DNA of 64,000 nt. Source: Phymatolithon calcareum (lineage: Eukaryota > Rhodophyta > Florideophyceae > Hapalidiales). The translations under genes and the position numbers were made by a program. Positions 18,984 to 31,180 of the stretch are shown here, in pieces; positions within the stretch are counted from its first letter, which is position 1, and every line of letters starts with the position of its first letter. The stretch lies in the NCBI GenBank assembly GCA_977006965.1, contig OZ345370.1:372001-436000 (forward strand), written 5' to 3'. The notes beneath the pieces are model-generated. The model was not told the origin of the DNA and made no database searches. It saw nothing but the letters and a program-made list of their open reading frames with translations.

Positions 18984-19873
18984 ATGTCTGCCACTGATCA
19001 GGAGCTCAGCTGGGCGCGCGAAATCAAATCCGCGGCCCATGCGAAGGGGCTCGTCCCGGTGTCGGACTTTGAGTACCTTCAGCATGCCATAGTGTCAAAA
19101 GGAAAGGTCGACAAGGCGTTAAGCCGATTGGAGCGCTTGGCAGCATTCCGGAAGGAATACAAGCTTGAGAGTGCGGAAAAAGATGATCCTTTCGCTCTCC
19201 TCTACGCATGCCAGGTTTTGTTCCCCGGCTTCATGCCCGGACTCGGTCACGATACGGAGGGACACAGCGTTCAATTTGCCGTGTATCGCCGTTTCGACCC
19301 GAAGAAATTGAAGACGAACATGGAATGGCGTGTTATGATGGGATCTTTCTACTACCTTTTCAATGCTCTCAACGCTGAAATTGCCGACATGCGCACAGGC
19401 ATTGTCTTTGCCTGCGACTGCTCCGGAATGGGCTGGAGCAACTTTAGCGCAGAGGTGGAGAAGCGTGCTGCGGCATTCTATCAAGACGCGTATCCCGTTC
19501 GTATGAAGCATTGCTATATGATTGACGCGCCCTTTATCGTAAGCGTGTCACGCATATTAGCGCGGCGAATTAAGCGTATCGTGCGCGACATGGCGAAAAC
19601 TGACATTGCTGTATTTTCCTTTTGCGCATTTCGTCCCTGAATTGGGTCGTGCAGCTCAACGCAATGATTGCAATCGTAAAGGTATTCCTCTCCAAGAAGA
19701 TTAGGGACGTCATCCAACCCGTGAAATCCAAGCCGTTTTTCGAGGCTGGAAAACTTCCGAAAGACGTCATTCCAGTCGCCCTTGGTGGAACCGCAACCGA
19801 GGAGAACACTATGCAATGGTTTACGGAGCGGCTTGCTATTCGCATGGCTAATGAAAAAACGTTCTCTTTTTAG
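18984..19873 (+). CDS. CRAL-TRIO (Sec14-like) lipid-binding protein 2
   Basis: Two exons, 18984-19538 and 19655-19873, flank a 116-bp intron (GTAAGC...TGCAG) at exactly the position of the paralogue's intron, and encode 257 residues, the same length. Conserved landmarks are LVPVSDFEYLQHAI at the N-terminus, CDCSGMGWSNFS, QDAYPVRMKHCYMIDAPFI at the exon end and LNAMIAIVKVFLSKK at the start of exon 2, then LPKDVIPVALGG. The role should be lipid binding or transfer as for gene 1. The two proteins differ throughout, so the duplication is not very recent even though intron position and upstream motif are kept. The intron is read through by an open frame that adds about 30 residues, so intron retention would still give a truncated protein. 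Confidence 0.85.
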
Positions 19874-20725
19874 AGCGAAATTTGTGCTGGTGAAGAGCTG
19901 CATTTGCCCAGCATTTTGTTCGAGTTAGCTTCGAACTCTACCAGTACAAGGCCAATTTTCCCCCTCAGCCCAATTCTGTAGTGGCTCCAGTGAAGGACAC
20001 TTTTGGCGACAACAGCCCTCCGATATCTTACAACTACTTAAGCTCCAAACTACTGTACCGACTTATAAAAAGCAGCTCCCATCACCGCTCGGAAAGTTTA
20101 GAGTGCTAACCTAAGAAAATTTAGAACTAATTGTCTTTTGTACTTCTAGAATCTATTGACTGACAAACATCCATCTATCGCCGCACGTTCTGCGCACGTA
20201 AGATCATGGTTTTTTGGGTCACATCGGAAGTAAATGGCCGCTTCTCAAGCGTAAGTACTAAGACGAAAGTTCATGTACTAAAACTGCAGACAAGACATCC
20301 CGACAAGTGCACTACACGGAATAGAATTCCTTGCAGGAGTTGTGTTAGGGATTGCGCTTGTCAATATATTCTGTTAGCTCCTGTGGAATTCTTTTTTTTC
20401 GGTACCCTCGTACATCCGAAAGGCCATCAAAAGCCAGGACTAAGCTGCTGCCGTACTGCAGAGGAGCCAGACAAGGAAGTTTAAGAAAGAATCCGGTCAA
20501 CCCTTCAATGACTATTGTCCACATCATGAGCTTCTATATTGAGTTCGTCGTCTGGAGCGGCACTTCGAATCCTGATCAATAAATTAGTTTATGAATATTT
20601 CGTGTTCATCTCGTTTACATGCAACAGCAAGCTGCAGTGATGGAATACGAGGGAAGCTATTCGACCATGTCCCATTGAATGCCACGATTTGCTTAGCATG
20701 AGTGTGTCAAGCCATTGTTGAATAG
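19874..20725. other. intergenic, no gene recognised
   Basis: This lies between the 3' ends of the second CRAL-TRIO gene and the convergent bromoperoxidase gene. AATAAA near 20578-20583 could serve as a polyadenylation signal. Nothing else stands out. Confidence 0.4.
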
Positions 20726-22613
20726 TTAAATACGGATTGTGGTACCGTCAAACTTAGGAAGCGTGTACGCGAAGTTTTCACCGAACGTGAGCTTCTGCTC
20801 CTCCAAGATTCCGATGGCAATCTCCTCACCAAGGAACAAGGACTCGTGTGCATCAGTGAAGTAATGTACGCCTGCCATGTTGCGTCCGATTGCGATGTTC
20901 TCAGCTAGCTTGTTAAGCTCGCCTTCGACAGTTAGAGTTCCAGTGAACGGCGACTTCTTCAAAGTATCATTCTCCACATCGACCTCAAACACATCTGGTA
21001 GCTCATAGCCCGCATCGAAGAATGCCTTCAACACAGTCACGCAAGCACCGGCGACGACGGCATGACCGGAGCCGTATGACGGATGCATGGGACTACCTTC
21101 TCCAAAGGCCTGAGGCATCAGGAAAGACCTGTCCGGATTCTCGATTCCAGCAGCAACATTGTTGGCGAAGTTGTGCTCCTCAACCTTCTCCAAGATGGGA
21201 CCGATATCTGCGACAAGCTTGTCGACCTCCGGGAACATTACCTCTCCATTCAACGCTGCTTTCTTGTTGACATTCACCAACCCTCCGAGTGCCTCAGGAC
21301 GCAGACGTCTGTGAACATTGAACTTCTGGAAGCGAACCGCCTTCAGGGCACGTGTTGCAACCTCAGTGACAAGGCTGAGGACGTGTGCGCTGCCGAAGTT
21401 AACGAAGTTGTCTTGGTTATCAATCTTGTCCGGGACCTGGAACGGAAGCCCGGCATCAAACCTGCGGCCATAAACACATGAAGCAAAAGTCAGTTTTCAA
21501 AAGCTTGTCAGAGTGGTGTATCGATGGAAAATATAAATGAACGAAAGAAGCTTCAACTCACGGAACGTCATTAGCCAATAAGAGGATGCAGGCATTAAGA
21601 TAGGCCTCATAAAGAGCATCGAAATGGACCCAAGTGGCCAGGTCGCGCATCGTGGCAAACAACCTTTTTCCCCCGACGTATGTCTCGATTCCGCGGAAAT
21701 CTGCGGCGTCCTGAACATCCAAGAAGGTATCCATGTCCGTCATGAAGTCCTTTCCGGGCGTCGCAATGCGGACGCGCTGGTTAATTGTGATAGATCCGTA
21801 GGCAATGATACCATCAAACTCATCTCCAGCATCGGGACTCACAAGAGTTGCTGTGCCAACCATTGCACTTCCGAGTTGCTTGCTACCGCAAATGAGGAAC
21901 TGGCTTAGGAATGGACCTTTGAGCGATCCGGGGAGGATGCCACGAAAGATGTTGTCGATCGTGACAATACCGCGACGCCTCTTGATCTCTTCAGGAGTAT
22001 CAGTAATCTTTGCAGGCTTTGCGAACCATTCGAGGGTATTCAATTGTTCGATAGCAAAATCGAAAAACGCCTTCGTCTCAGGGGCACCCCATGACGGGAA
22101 TGGAATGTCACGGGCAATAGCCATAAGGTAGAGCTCGGCAGCTTCGGCAATGAGCTCCGGACTTTCAAGCTTGGGAGCGGGTGGCATGGCCGCGGACTGG
22201 GCGTCAGGACCTTCAAGATCGAAGGTGAGTCCGGCGCCCATGGACTCCCAGCCACGAACTGGAAGCTCGAGCTCCTTGGCGATCTTGGAACGCCAAATAG
22301 GTTTGCCGGACGCATCGCGGGCGGGACCGAGGGCGAGCTTGGCAATCTCCTCTTCATCGCCACTATCAGTGGCACGAATGAAATCTGCAAAGTCAATGGG
22401 ATCGGCAACTTGACCGTTGTCTAAATGGCGGAGACCCTTGGTGAATGAGGCAATATGACTCGGAGCACCAGTGACGGGGTCACGAAAAAGGAATTCCTCA
22501 CCATTGGCCACAGAAGGGGTGAGACCTCGCTTGAGAGCAAGCTCGGCTGCCTCAACACGAGTGTTGAACGAGGCCCTTGCGCGAGCTTCCTTAGACACGG
22601 TTCTGATCGTCAT
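20726..22613 (-). CDS. vanadium-dependent bromoperoxidase
   Basis: Two exons, 22613-21562 and 21461-20726, with a 100-bp intron (GTGAGT...CGCAG) splitting a Pro codon, encode 595 residues; Corallina-type enzymes have about 598. These enzymes use hydrogen peroxide to oxidise bromide (or iodide), giving hypohalous acid for halogenated defence metabolites and peroxide disposal. The vanadate-binding and active-site residues of the Corallina enzyme all have counterparts: Lys397, Arg405, His477, Ser482-Gly483-His484 (in HPSYGSGHAVV), Arg544 (IGRNMAG) and the covalent vanadate ligand His550. Landmarks of the N-terminal half include LTFDLEGPDAQS, RGILPGS and YGSITINQRVRIATPG. No signal peptide is evident; relatives are dodecameric. 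An intact, presumably active gene, and the strongest clue to a red-algal source. Confidence 0.96.
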
Positions 22614-22706
22614 GGTGAGAGATGTGCAGATGGGCTCTTGGCTGTGGTTTAGAAGTTTGAGAATGTGTTTGGTCGTGGGATGGACTGGCCAAGGACTTGG
22701 AGTTTC

Positions 22707-22713
22707 ATTTATA
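22707..22713 (-). promoter_or_regulatory. possible TATA box of bromoperoxidase gene
   Basis: TATAAAT on the minus strand lies about 95 bases upstream of the start codon, a plausible distance for a TATA element with a short 5' leader. Confidence 0.4.
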
Positions 22714-22719
22714 CTAAAA

Positions 22720-25700
22720 TAAGTGCTTGCGTAGACCGTTAATGGTGTACAGTTCCTTGGAGCAAAAGGAATCTAAGGGACGCATGATGGGCGCGAAGAA
22801 TGCGGCTATGAAGTACAGTACACTTGTACCCAGTTTTCGTGAAAGATTTTAATATCGAAAAAATCGGCTGCATTTCGCAAACATCTCACTGTGCGAGGTT
22901 CTCTCATCCTTGCTTCAATTGCACAGGTCCATGTCAGCTTTTTGGAAACGTCGAAGGAATAAGAACCTTGACGGTTGCGAACAGCATAATGTATGCGTAC
23001 CAGCAACAGTCTCACGAGTAGCAACTGTAGACTCTTACGAATGCCGATAACCCAACGTTTTTGCTGCATTAACACAGGAAAATATGTTTATTGGGGACAA
23101 AATTCAAGAAGGGCTATTTGGACTCATAGAGGCAAATCCTGCAGAGCTGTTTTCTTCTCGACGCGTAACTATTCAAAGCATCCATGCACAACACGAGTTA
23201 ACAGCTTTTTATGGTGTAATCGAAAATTTGTGTAGAAACAAACAATTTTTATGCATAAAGTCGTTCCTTCCATGTCTCTCGGGACACATTTCATTTTGAT
23301 TCGCGAGTGTCATAAACACATTTACACATTCATTCCCTCTTTGTTTTCCCATTTCAAACTGATCGTACGAGTTCATGTCCGCATAAAGGACCCATGCATC
23401 GACCTCATTTTCTCTTTCTCCGGCATTAACGACTACTCATTTCAACCTGAAAGATCTCTTCTAGAAAACTTTGACTTGCAGGAATACATAATATGTGTAT
23501 GTTTTCGAGAAGAAATTGAGGATATTTTTCACATGGGCCAATAAAGATGGGCCTATTGTGTCGCATGGAGTGTCTTGTAACAATGATTTAGGAATAAGCT
23601 GTCTTGGGCAAAATAAAATCCTTAGGACGTGAAGTAAATATTGGCACTCCTTCCTTCTGCGCTTCGTACTGATGGGCTAGCACAGGCCCCACTTACACAA
23701 ATATTCCATTACGGCGAGACGAAGGGGACTTGTGCGTATATTTCCGGGACGTCGCCAACAATGGTTCCGGCTTTGATTTTGACACAATGGAGCAGCATCT
23801 GGCGCCCATGATGGCTTTTGCCCATAACACTAGGATGGAAATTTTCCATGGTCATGCACATTGCGGCCCACGATGCAATGTTGAAATGGAAAACAAGGTC
23901 TTTGAGGAGATGCGGATTGCAGGTACAGCATGATGACTGATAATCAATTTATGGGGTGAAACGTGTGCCGAGTATACCGTACACGTAGCCATCTTACTCC
24001 CAGGTGAGGCGTTGAGAGCCTTTAAAGAAATCCTTACATATCCCTATACTGTACACGCTTCGCTATTTATCGCGTCGAACACACTCACAACATATCAGTA
24101 AAGCCAAATATGGTAATGTAAATGGCATTACATTCTAATCTGATTTCTTGTGAATGGTGATCGGTTGAAAGTGTGCTGTCGTCAGGGCAGAGAGTGTTAG
24201 ACTGGTGCCGGTCCACGCCAGTATGGGACAACTTGAAGAACAGCAAGTGAACATACAGTGAACGGCATGGGAACATTACTCTGTTACACCAACTACAGCA
24301 CATGATAGAGCTTTCACCGTTGTAATATAGCTAATTTGAACACTTAAAAAGTAAGGAATACTGCCGCTTGCTGCATATCCAGTGACATATATTCTTGTAT
24401 GGACTGGACCCAACACTTTGTGAGCCACACTTGCGCAGATCTATAGCTCTGCTGTTGCCGAAGGATTTTCGGCTTCTTGAGCGCGATGACCGTGATGTCT
24501 GTTCCATGGCTTTGGATGTGAAAATGAGTACTTTTCCCATGCATTATGACGTAAGTTTAGATGTAAGTTATATCCAGTGTATGTACTGATCGAGTGAATA
24601 TAGTCCCTACGCGGTGTTCCTGGTGATCCATGGTGGCCCTGTCTGACCGCCCGGTGTCTTGGAATAAATGTGTTTTCCCAGTATTGTTACGTTCATCTCC
24701 AGTTTAAATTGGGCGCAGAACTGTTCGTTCCTGAGAATTTAAACGGTGCTTTTAGCAGGCGTCCATACAGCGTAGCGTGACAAAAGTAGATGAGTATACT
24801 TCCAAATGCTGCGGTGGGTGAGATGTAACTCTGAAACAAATGAAAGTTTCATCGAAACCAACTTGATGAACATTGACCCTTGTCAAACAATGGGATATGA
24901 TTTTTAATGAGACCGTGATGTCGAAAGATCTGAAAATGAAAAATTAATTTGAACCGGTGTATGTTATGCCCCAGCACAGTACTACATACCACAGTGACAG
25001 TCCATCGCGGACCTTCGCAGTATAAGCAGCCTTACTCTAGGCGAAATGCAAGACTGTGGACAAGCAAGGACTGCTCGCAACCTGAAATCACCGCGTGCCA
25101 CAGGACAGGGGAGTAATTTTCCCCCTCGAGATCCCGAAGGAGACCAGAGGTGAGTTTTTGTACCCCACTGAATCTTGCTACACCAACAAAAGAAGGAACT
25201 CTTCTATAGACTGAATCCAGCCAAAACCTCTTGGCACTAGGAAAGTTGCCCCAAGCGGATGCGTGGGTAACTTTTAAATAAAAATCTACATTTCTTCTTC
25301 ATCTTCTAGGCGAAGTGCACACGAGTTATGCCTAGAAATACACAGTTTCTATTACGAAATTATTCAGCGTGCTTTCAATTAAATAATGCTGGTGAAAACT
25401 AATATTTCCGACGGTAAGAATTGCCTATGTACTTGTGCAAATCTGGGCGCGTCGACATATAGCTTAATTCAATCGAACGTTTCAATCGAAGGAAATGTTA
25501 TCGTCCGCTCTCTGGCATTGGTTAATACATACACCATTCATTGCCACAATGTCGGGTGGGGAAGGGGTAGTTGAAGGTTTGTTTACGGACCACCTAGCAC
25601 ACGCCCGATACCACAGCGGCTTCGATCTCGGGAATTATGGTATATAACAATTATTTCTTCAACCATCGCCATCTTTTCCGACGCTAGTACCCTTCGCCTA

Positions 25701-26689
25701 CCACGTTTCTGCGCAGTAAACTTCTCTATGTAAACAGTGTACCTCGGCAGCAATACTGTATGTCTTCGCTGCATTCGCTCATGTCCACAAATCAGTGCTG
25801 CTTCGTTCGACTATAGTCTTGTTATGACTTACAGGGCCGTCATACAAAGCGCATTGGTGGGCACTTTGAAGATACATGTTGTGAACTCCTTGCGACTCGG
25901 CGAGTGCCCGGGGGTGTATCACGACATCAAGGTCAGTCAAAATTATGACGACGATACCTTCGATAGTTCCTCCTCTCACAAGAAGCAGGCGTGCATTCAA
26001 TTGGGACACATCCCATGGAAAAGAGTCATCCCCACATTATTTATTGGATGATTCCAAAACTATTGATTGGGTTCAGAAGATTGACAGCGAAGCATACATG
26101 CCATGAATGATGCAATTTTGAGCACGCAACAGTCGCACCTCCGATCTAAATATTTAGCTTGCACAACACTGGACTAGCGGCTTCGAGCGAAAACGGGGAA
26201 ACGCCTCATCCAGCACACCAAGAGGACACTGCCGCCCTTGTGTGCTTGAATTATAGGAGTTGTTGCATCAACCGTATAAACTGGTCATTCGTGTCGTCAG
26301 AACTCGCTGGGTCCGGGCGTATACACGGATGACGGGAGATGCAGCGATGCATTTGTTGATCTCTCGCAGAATTGCTGTCGCTGCTGTGGATGTAGGTAGA
26401 GATATGTCTTGCTTTCAACCTGCCAAATTTGCCAAAGGGCCTACCTATGGTCGGAAGCTAAGTGCAGCAATTGTCTGAGACTACAGCGCAGAGTGACAGT
26501 AATATTCTTCGGTTCGCTTTGTTTGCATAAACATTGAGTGTCTGTGTTAGCTCTCAAAGTGTCGTTTGAGCTCTCGAGTAACGCCATACTATCAGTTGAG
26601 AGTTAGTACAGCAACGAAGCGAATCTGAATCACGCTTGCGCTCAGCAAGCGTGTTTCAGATGCCGTTCGCTGTAGGTCAGTGTCGGCTC
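22720..26689. other. 4-kb intergenic stretch without recognised gene
   Basis: Only short open frames occur. The one at 23730-23933 (67 codons, DVANNGSGFDFDTMEQ...) looks mildly protein-like but matches nothing I know. Around 25060-25155 a short frame rich in Arg, Pro and Gly ends at a good splice donor (AGGTGAGT), perhaps a dead gene or gag piece. Bases 25250-25290 carry a retroposon-like ACTTTTAAATAAAAATC end. Confidence 0.35.
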
Positions 26690-27350
26690 ACCGAAAGGAG
26701 GCCAAATTGTCTTCTCCCCAAATGTGGCCCGCCATTGGTGACTCCGGTGCAACAGTGACAAATCACTTGGGTGTGTGCAATGCTGACTTACCCGAATTGT
26801 AACCGGTCACCGTGAGCGAATTGCCTGTCTATCCATTGGAATGCGAACGAGAATGCATGGTGCGCACAAGCAAAGTTAACGATTCTTGTATTCCCAGTAA
26901 TCGTGCCTTCTGGTCCCTTTTGTAGAACGGAAGAGTGTGAAGCTGCCCTGTTTCTCAAATTGAGGTTTTGGGAAAATTTCATATCTCCTTAGAATGCATG
27001 TCTTTCGCTCGAATCGAGCGTGCAAAATGAGACAATTCGGAACATCTCGCCTGGAGCACCTCGAAGCTCACGAAGACGCTATCGAATATTGCAAAACTAG
27101 TCTGTGGAAGGACACGCTCTCACCGGCATGAGGTGCATTCGCAAGGAAAGCTCACGATGAAGTACTTGAAAGTTGCCATCTACTGTAATGATTCAGTCAG
27201 CACACAAAAACCCCTTGAACTATATTCAGTGGACTCCGCGGGAGGCATGGCAGTGGAGTGTTTTACCCCCGTGAGGTCCACGGATGGATGGAAGGTTGTG
27301 TATACTACCTCATCGTGTAGGACTCCACTGTGTGGCCTTGTTGCGTAAAC
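26690..27350 (+). mobile_element. decayed Ty1/copia-like fragment
   Basis: In broken frames the sequence reads WPAIGDSGATVTNHL, an aspartic-protease motif (DSGAT) of the copia type. Further on, PLELYSVDSAGGMAVECF resembles the integrase-core start (HSD-x-GPM). Several stops lie between. No reverse transcriptase or LTR is visible. The family assignment is tentative. Confidence 0.4.
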
Positions 27351-28225
27351 CATCTCCCAGCATCCACATGTGCGTTGGCACCAGTTTGAAACAAATACTT
27401 ACATTTACTCTTCCGCTCCATCTGAAAGACATATTTCTCTGTCGAAACCCAATACACCGAACGTATTTAAGACGCCCTATCAGAAAACTGGCAAGCATTG
27501 CGTGCACTGGGTAGTCTGCACAAAGATGGCCTCTATGAGATATGACTCGATGCCGAAGGAAGTAGGAAAAGAGAAAAGAAGACGTGGGGAGTAAGTGCTA
27601 GTATGGTCGATAGGAGTGAGAATCCAAGCGGATGTTTAGAAAGGAGCATCTGGGAAGGACAGCAGTCCGAGTAGGTTTTGAGTACATTCCGTTGTGGATT
27701 GCAATTTATCCGAATAACTGTTGCAAAAAGTGCCTATTTGGGGTAACTAATTAGTTGTTTACTTAAAAGTCCTCAGTAACAGTCCTAAGACTATACAGGA
27801 GCAGCTTTTCGGAACTTGTTCATTCTAGTATATCGCCTGGTCCCCAGTACAAGGACTCGTCGATTTCCATATTATCAATTCTAGTTACGCTGTAGAGCAG
27901 TAGGGAGTCTAGTGCCTTTTCCGCTATTAACATTTCTCCAGAGTAGATTTCATACTTTGCAAAGTACTTGCGTACGGTCTCCAGGTGATGCTCGGCAGCA
28001 ACCCCGACTACATAAGATATTAGTGTCGTGCTCACTTGAGGGAACCTGCCGCTTGCGTATTTTATGACCAGCTGTCGATGTCGCACGCCGGCAAACCTGA
28101 CGATGGCCAGGATAGCGCCTGGTTTGTCGCAAAGTTCTTTTCTATTTCTTCTTGGTTCGAATCGTGTGCCTTTTTTTCAAACAGTATTCCTGGGGTTGAC
28201 CTGTGTACACACGCATGATGCAGTG
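27351..28225. other. unassigned stretch with protein-like frame
   Basis: On the minus strand, 28157-27820 holds an open frame without a clear ATG at its start that reads smoothly (KPGAILAIVRFAGVRHRQL to DESLYWGPGDILE). It may be a fragment of a cellular or element gene. I do not recognise it. Confidence 0.35.
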
Positions 28226-28286
28226 GCGAGCCGTGCTTTGCGAGCCTGCGAGAATTTTTCAAGGCTTGGCTTGACGATTTTCTATT

Positions 28287-30589
28287 GAGGAAATTCGCTA
28301 AATGCCCTCCATAAGTGGTAAAAGTACGCTAAATATCCACCCCTAGCCAAAGCTACTACTCACCCATGGCAAAATATACTATCATACTCACCCTAGCCGA
28401 ACCTACTACTCATCCGTTTCTCAGAGCACTCTATGCGACAGTGAAATTTATTGCCTACGCGACTCTCTCTGGTTTAGCTCTTTGTCGCAACTATTGATAG
28501 CATCTCCGTCATCGAATGCGGTGAGGTCGACGATCATGGACTGAGCCGCTTTGTCGATGTGCTTTCGCTTCGCCTCGACAAGGTTGTGTATGTTGGGCCT
28601 ACCACATATCTGTGAGAAGTGACCGGTGAGTCCACACGAGGAGCAGTGACGGGCCCTCATTTCGGACGACATGTAAGGCTTCTTGCGCTTACGGCCCGGC
28701 TAAGCGACAAGTTCAAATGGCACCAAATATTCCTGTACTAGCTGGTCACCAGTAACTTCAACACGCGCGATGCTGCCCTCGTGTTGCTTGGCCCACGTTC
28801 GCAACAGCCATACGTCCCCGAACCAGTGCTTTTTCCACGGTTCGAACGCGATCCGATGCTGCACCAAGCGCCTAGCAGCGTAAGAAAGTGCAGCGACAAC
28901 GTGGCTGCATGGCCGCTGGTGCTCTTCAAAGTGGCGGCAAGAGCATGTTGCGCGGTAGTTGCTGCTAACGGTCACATTGAATGGTGTCACTTCGCTGCGA
29001 ACAACACAGCTCAGTGTGCCGCTTTCGATGACCTCCGGCTCCACAAGCAGCTTCTCCGCTTGGACGAAATTTTCCTGGTGCTTCTTGTAGCAGTAAGGCG
29101 TGATCAGCTTGCCCTCCGTGATCATCTGGTGAGCTATGCGACCTCGTTTGAAGCGTTCGTCGGACATTCGCCCTATTACAGGGGCCAAAAGGTTACAGAC
29201 TGGTTCTGCACGCACTTTGACAAGCTCACTGTTGGTCTGCTCAGAGCTGTTAGAGCTCACAACACCTAGACGGGGGAGTCCACGACGAAGGAACTCGTAC
29301 GTTGCGCACGGGTGTATGCGCTCCAAAAACCACGTCACCAGCGGCTCGCTGTCTGCCTTTAGCTGCTCAAGCAACTGGTTCGCATACTTCTCAGTTCTGG
29401 CGTAGACTACCGACCACAGTACAGCACGCTCTGCATCGCTGTGCTTGATTCTCGCCGATCGAAGATTCTTCCAAAGAGATTCCAGGCGCACCTCGTGCGT
29501 GTTACGTTATGGGAAGAGAGCAGTTCTGACACATCTGCCGAGTCCAGACCTTTGGCGCCGTCTGACATTACGATCGTAATGTTTGGGAAGCATGCAATAC
29601 AGTTGGAGAGGAAATTCTTCCATCTGAGTGAGCTCTATCCCTGCGCGATGCCGAAGGCCAGAGTTGTCGCCTGTCTGTTAGAATCATAAGTCGTTAGGGT
29701 GAAAAGATGTCCCTGCGTCAATGAGATCAGGTGGGCCGGGTCAACACTGAAGAAACGGTTGAAGGCCGCCCAGGTGTCCATCGCGCCGTTTGGGCAACAG
29801 AAAATGCTGTGGAGCTACTGTCGAGTCGTCCCAGAAAGAGGAGTTGTGGTGAACGTGTACACTCCGCCGGGATCGCGCTGCCGCACTGCGGCCAGATACG
29901 AGCGCAGTACTCTGATTTGCGCCAGGTGGTGGACATCCGTTCCCAGCTTGGAAGCCACTATGTTGTGCGCCTGTGTGCGCTTTAAGACGACACCGCTTTG
30001 TTTGCGGACCATTTCCGTCAGCTGTGCGGCATTTCCACTGACTCGGCCTCTTGTGGCAACAAATTCAGTCAGCACCGGCGCCCGCCGCGCGAGTAGCTCA
30101 GTCTTGAACTGGCGCTCCCTTGAGGGGCCTCCAACACAGCTGTGTCCGATTGACGTGGTGATCCTGACACCCCCGACGCTCGGCAGCGCGCTGAGGTTCA
30201 CGCCGAAGGTGCAAGCTGTGCGATGGCTACAGATGAGTGTCAGACGCTTCTTGTCGCGCCTCTCCACGAGGTGTGCCTTCCCGATCGACGCGTTCTGGTT
30301 AACGACATCGTCGAAGCTTGATCCAAAGTTGTCGCCCACCTGTAGCATGAGCTTCTTCTTGTTCATGGTTTCAGAGTGAGTACTGCGAGAACGTTGTACG
30401 TTGAGCTTGTCAGACAAATTCGAGGATGTGGACAAAAGTTGGATCAAGGGGAAGTAGCAGTCACTTGCTTTTCTTCCTCCAAAATACGCCACTGTCAGCG
30501 CTCCACGAAACGGATGAGTAGTAGTTTTGGATTGGTTGGATGTTTAGCGTACTTTTACAACTTTTGGTGGGTATAGAGCGAATTTCCTC
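28287..30589 (-). mobile_element. Mutator-like element (MULE) 1
   Basis: A 2303-bp element with long terminal inverted repeats of about 85 bp starting GAGGAAATTCGCT, flanked by a 10-bp duplication ATTTTCTATT (28277-28286 and 30590-30599). The uninterrupted pol sequence confirms the insertion point. It encodes a broken MULE transposase on the minus strand. The sibling at 50251-51614 has the same ends and also a 10-bp duplication. Confidence 0.9.
28448..30366 (-). pseudogene. MULE transposase pseudogene (SWIM plus CCHC)
   Basis: Starting at ATG 30366 (MNKKKLMLQVGDNFGSSFDD), the frame runs through a FAR1/MULE-like N-terminal region to about 29818. It continues after a TAG at 29817 with the transposase core (LTTYDSNRQATTLAFGIA...VMSDGAKGL). 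Another TAG near 29636 and a frameshift near 29492 interrupt the core. The C-terminal part has TSNISE-like SSNSSEQTNSEL, a SWIM zinc finger (CSCRHFEEHQRPCSH) and, past a TAG at 28702, a CCHC zinc knuckle (CSSCGLTGHFSQIC). In the sibling copy the SWIM and knuckle parts are in one frame, so the knuckle belongs to the transposase. Three nonsense codons and a frameshift make it inactive. Confidence 0.85.
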
Positions 30590-31055
30590 ATTTTCTATTT
30601 CACGCAAAAACAGAAGCAAATCTTTTCAATGCATTGAGAGAATTTCTCAAATTTGTGCACAGAGAAATCTCAAAATCAGCGCGAGGAAGTCTGTGCTATT
30701 CATCACGTAAGCGCGTTAGTGTGACCGCTTAATTGATGAAAATGGGATACAATGCGATCCCCGGGGACTCAGTGGTCTCAAGGATATATATAAGCTAGGC
30801 CAATACTTACGCTGCGTCGAGTGGATGGCTTCAAGTATACCTGTTTTTCCGTATCGAAGTGAAGCGCTACAAAATAATCTGGCAAGTGCTTCTGTCACAT
30901 CAGGGTCAAGAAAAAAAATGTTTAAATTTTCCCTGGGCTCTCTCAGATGGGGATCAGAGCATCAACAATCATTCAAATCGTTGCAAGAATTCTCCGCAAT
31001 GCGGGAAAGCTATGTCACCGAGACTATGGCAAAGCGATCTGTATATTTACGGATT

Positions 31056-31140
31056 CCACCTGGTCAAGTGGTAAAACTGATCCGGGAGATGCTCATCATA
31101 GATGTGACCAAGTGAAGGTCCTGGGTTTGAATCCCAGGTG
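31056..31140 (+). repeat. tRNA-like (SINE-type) fragment
   Basis: TGGTCAAGTGGT fits a pol III A box with a 4-bp D-stem (GGTC/GATC). 50-60 bases on, CTGGGTTTGAATCCCAG forms a perfect T-arm with a B-box-like loop. The acceptor and anticodon stems do not pair, so this is not a working tRNA gene; a tRNA-derived SINE or tRNA pseudogene is likely. Confidence 0.45.
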
Positions 31141-31180
31141 TTCCTATTCATCGTGAAAATTCCGACGCAGTTTTCTGCTA

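Larger units (their letters stand above)
28226..31055 (+). mobile_element. chromovirus pol fragment interrupted by MULE
   Basis: 28226-28286 and 30590-31055 together match the reverse transcriptase to RNase H part of the chromovirus (about 8815-9350 of the intact copy), with many stops and indels. The element at 28287-30589 splits it precisely, duplicating ATTTTCTATT. The fragment ends at the RNase H start (TTTACGGATT). Confidence 0.85.

Noticed and set aside
28781-29269. 162-codon plus-strand frame
   Set aside because: Antisense shadow of the MULE transposase C-terminal region with the SWIM finger.
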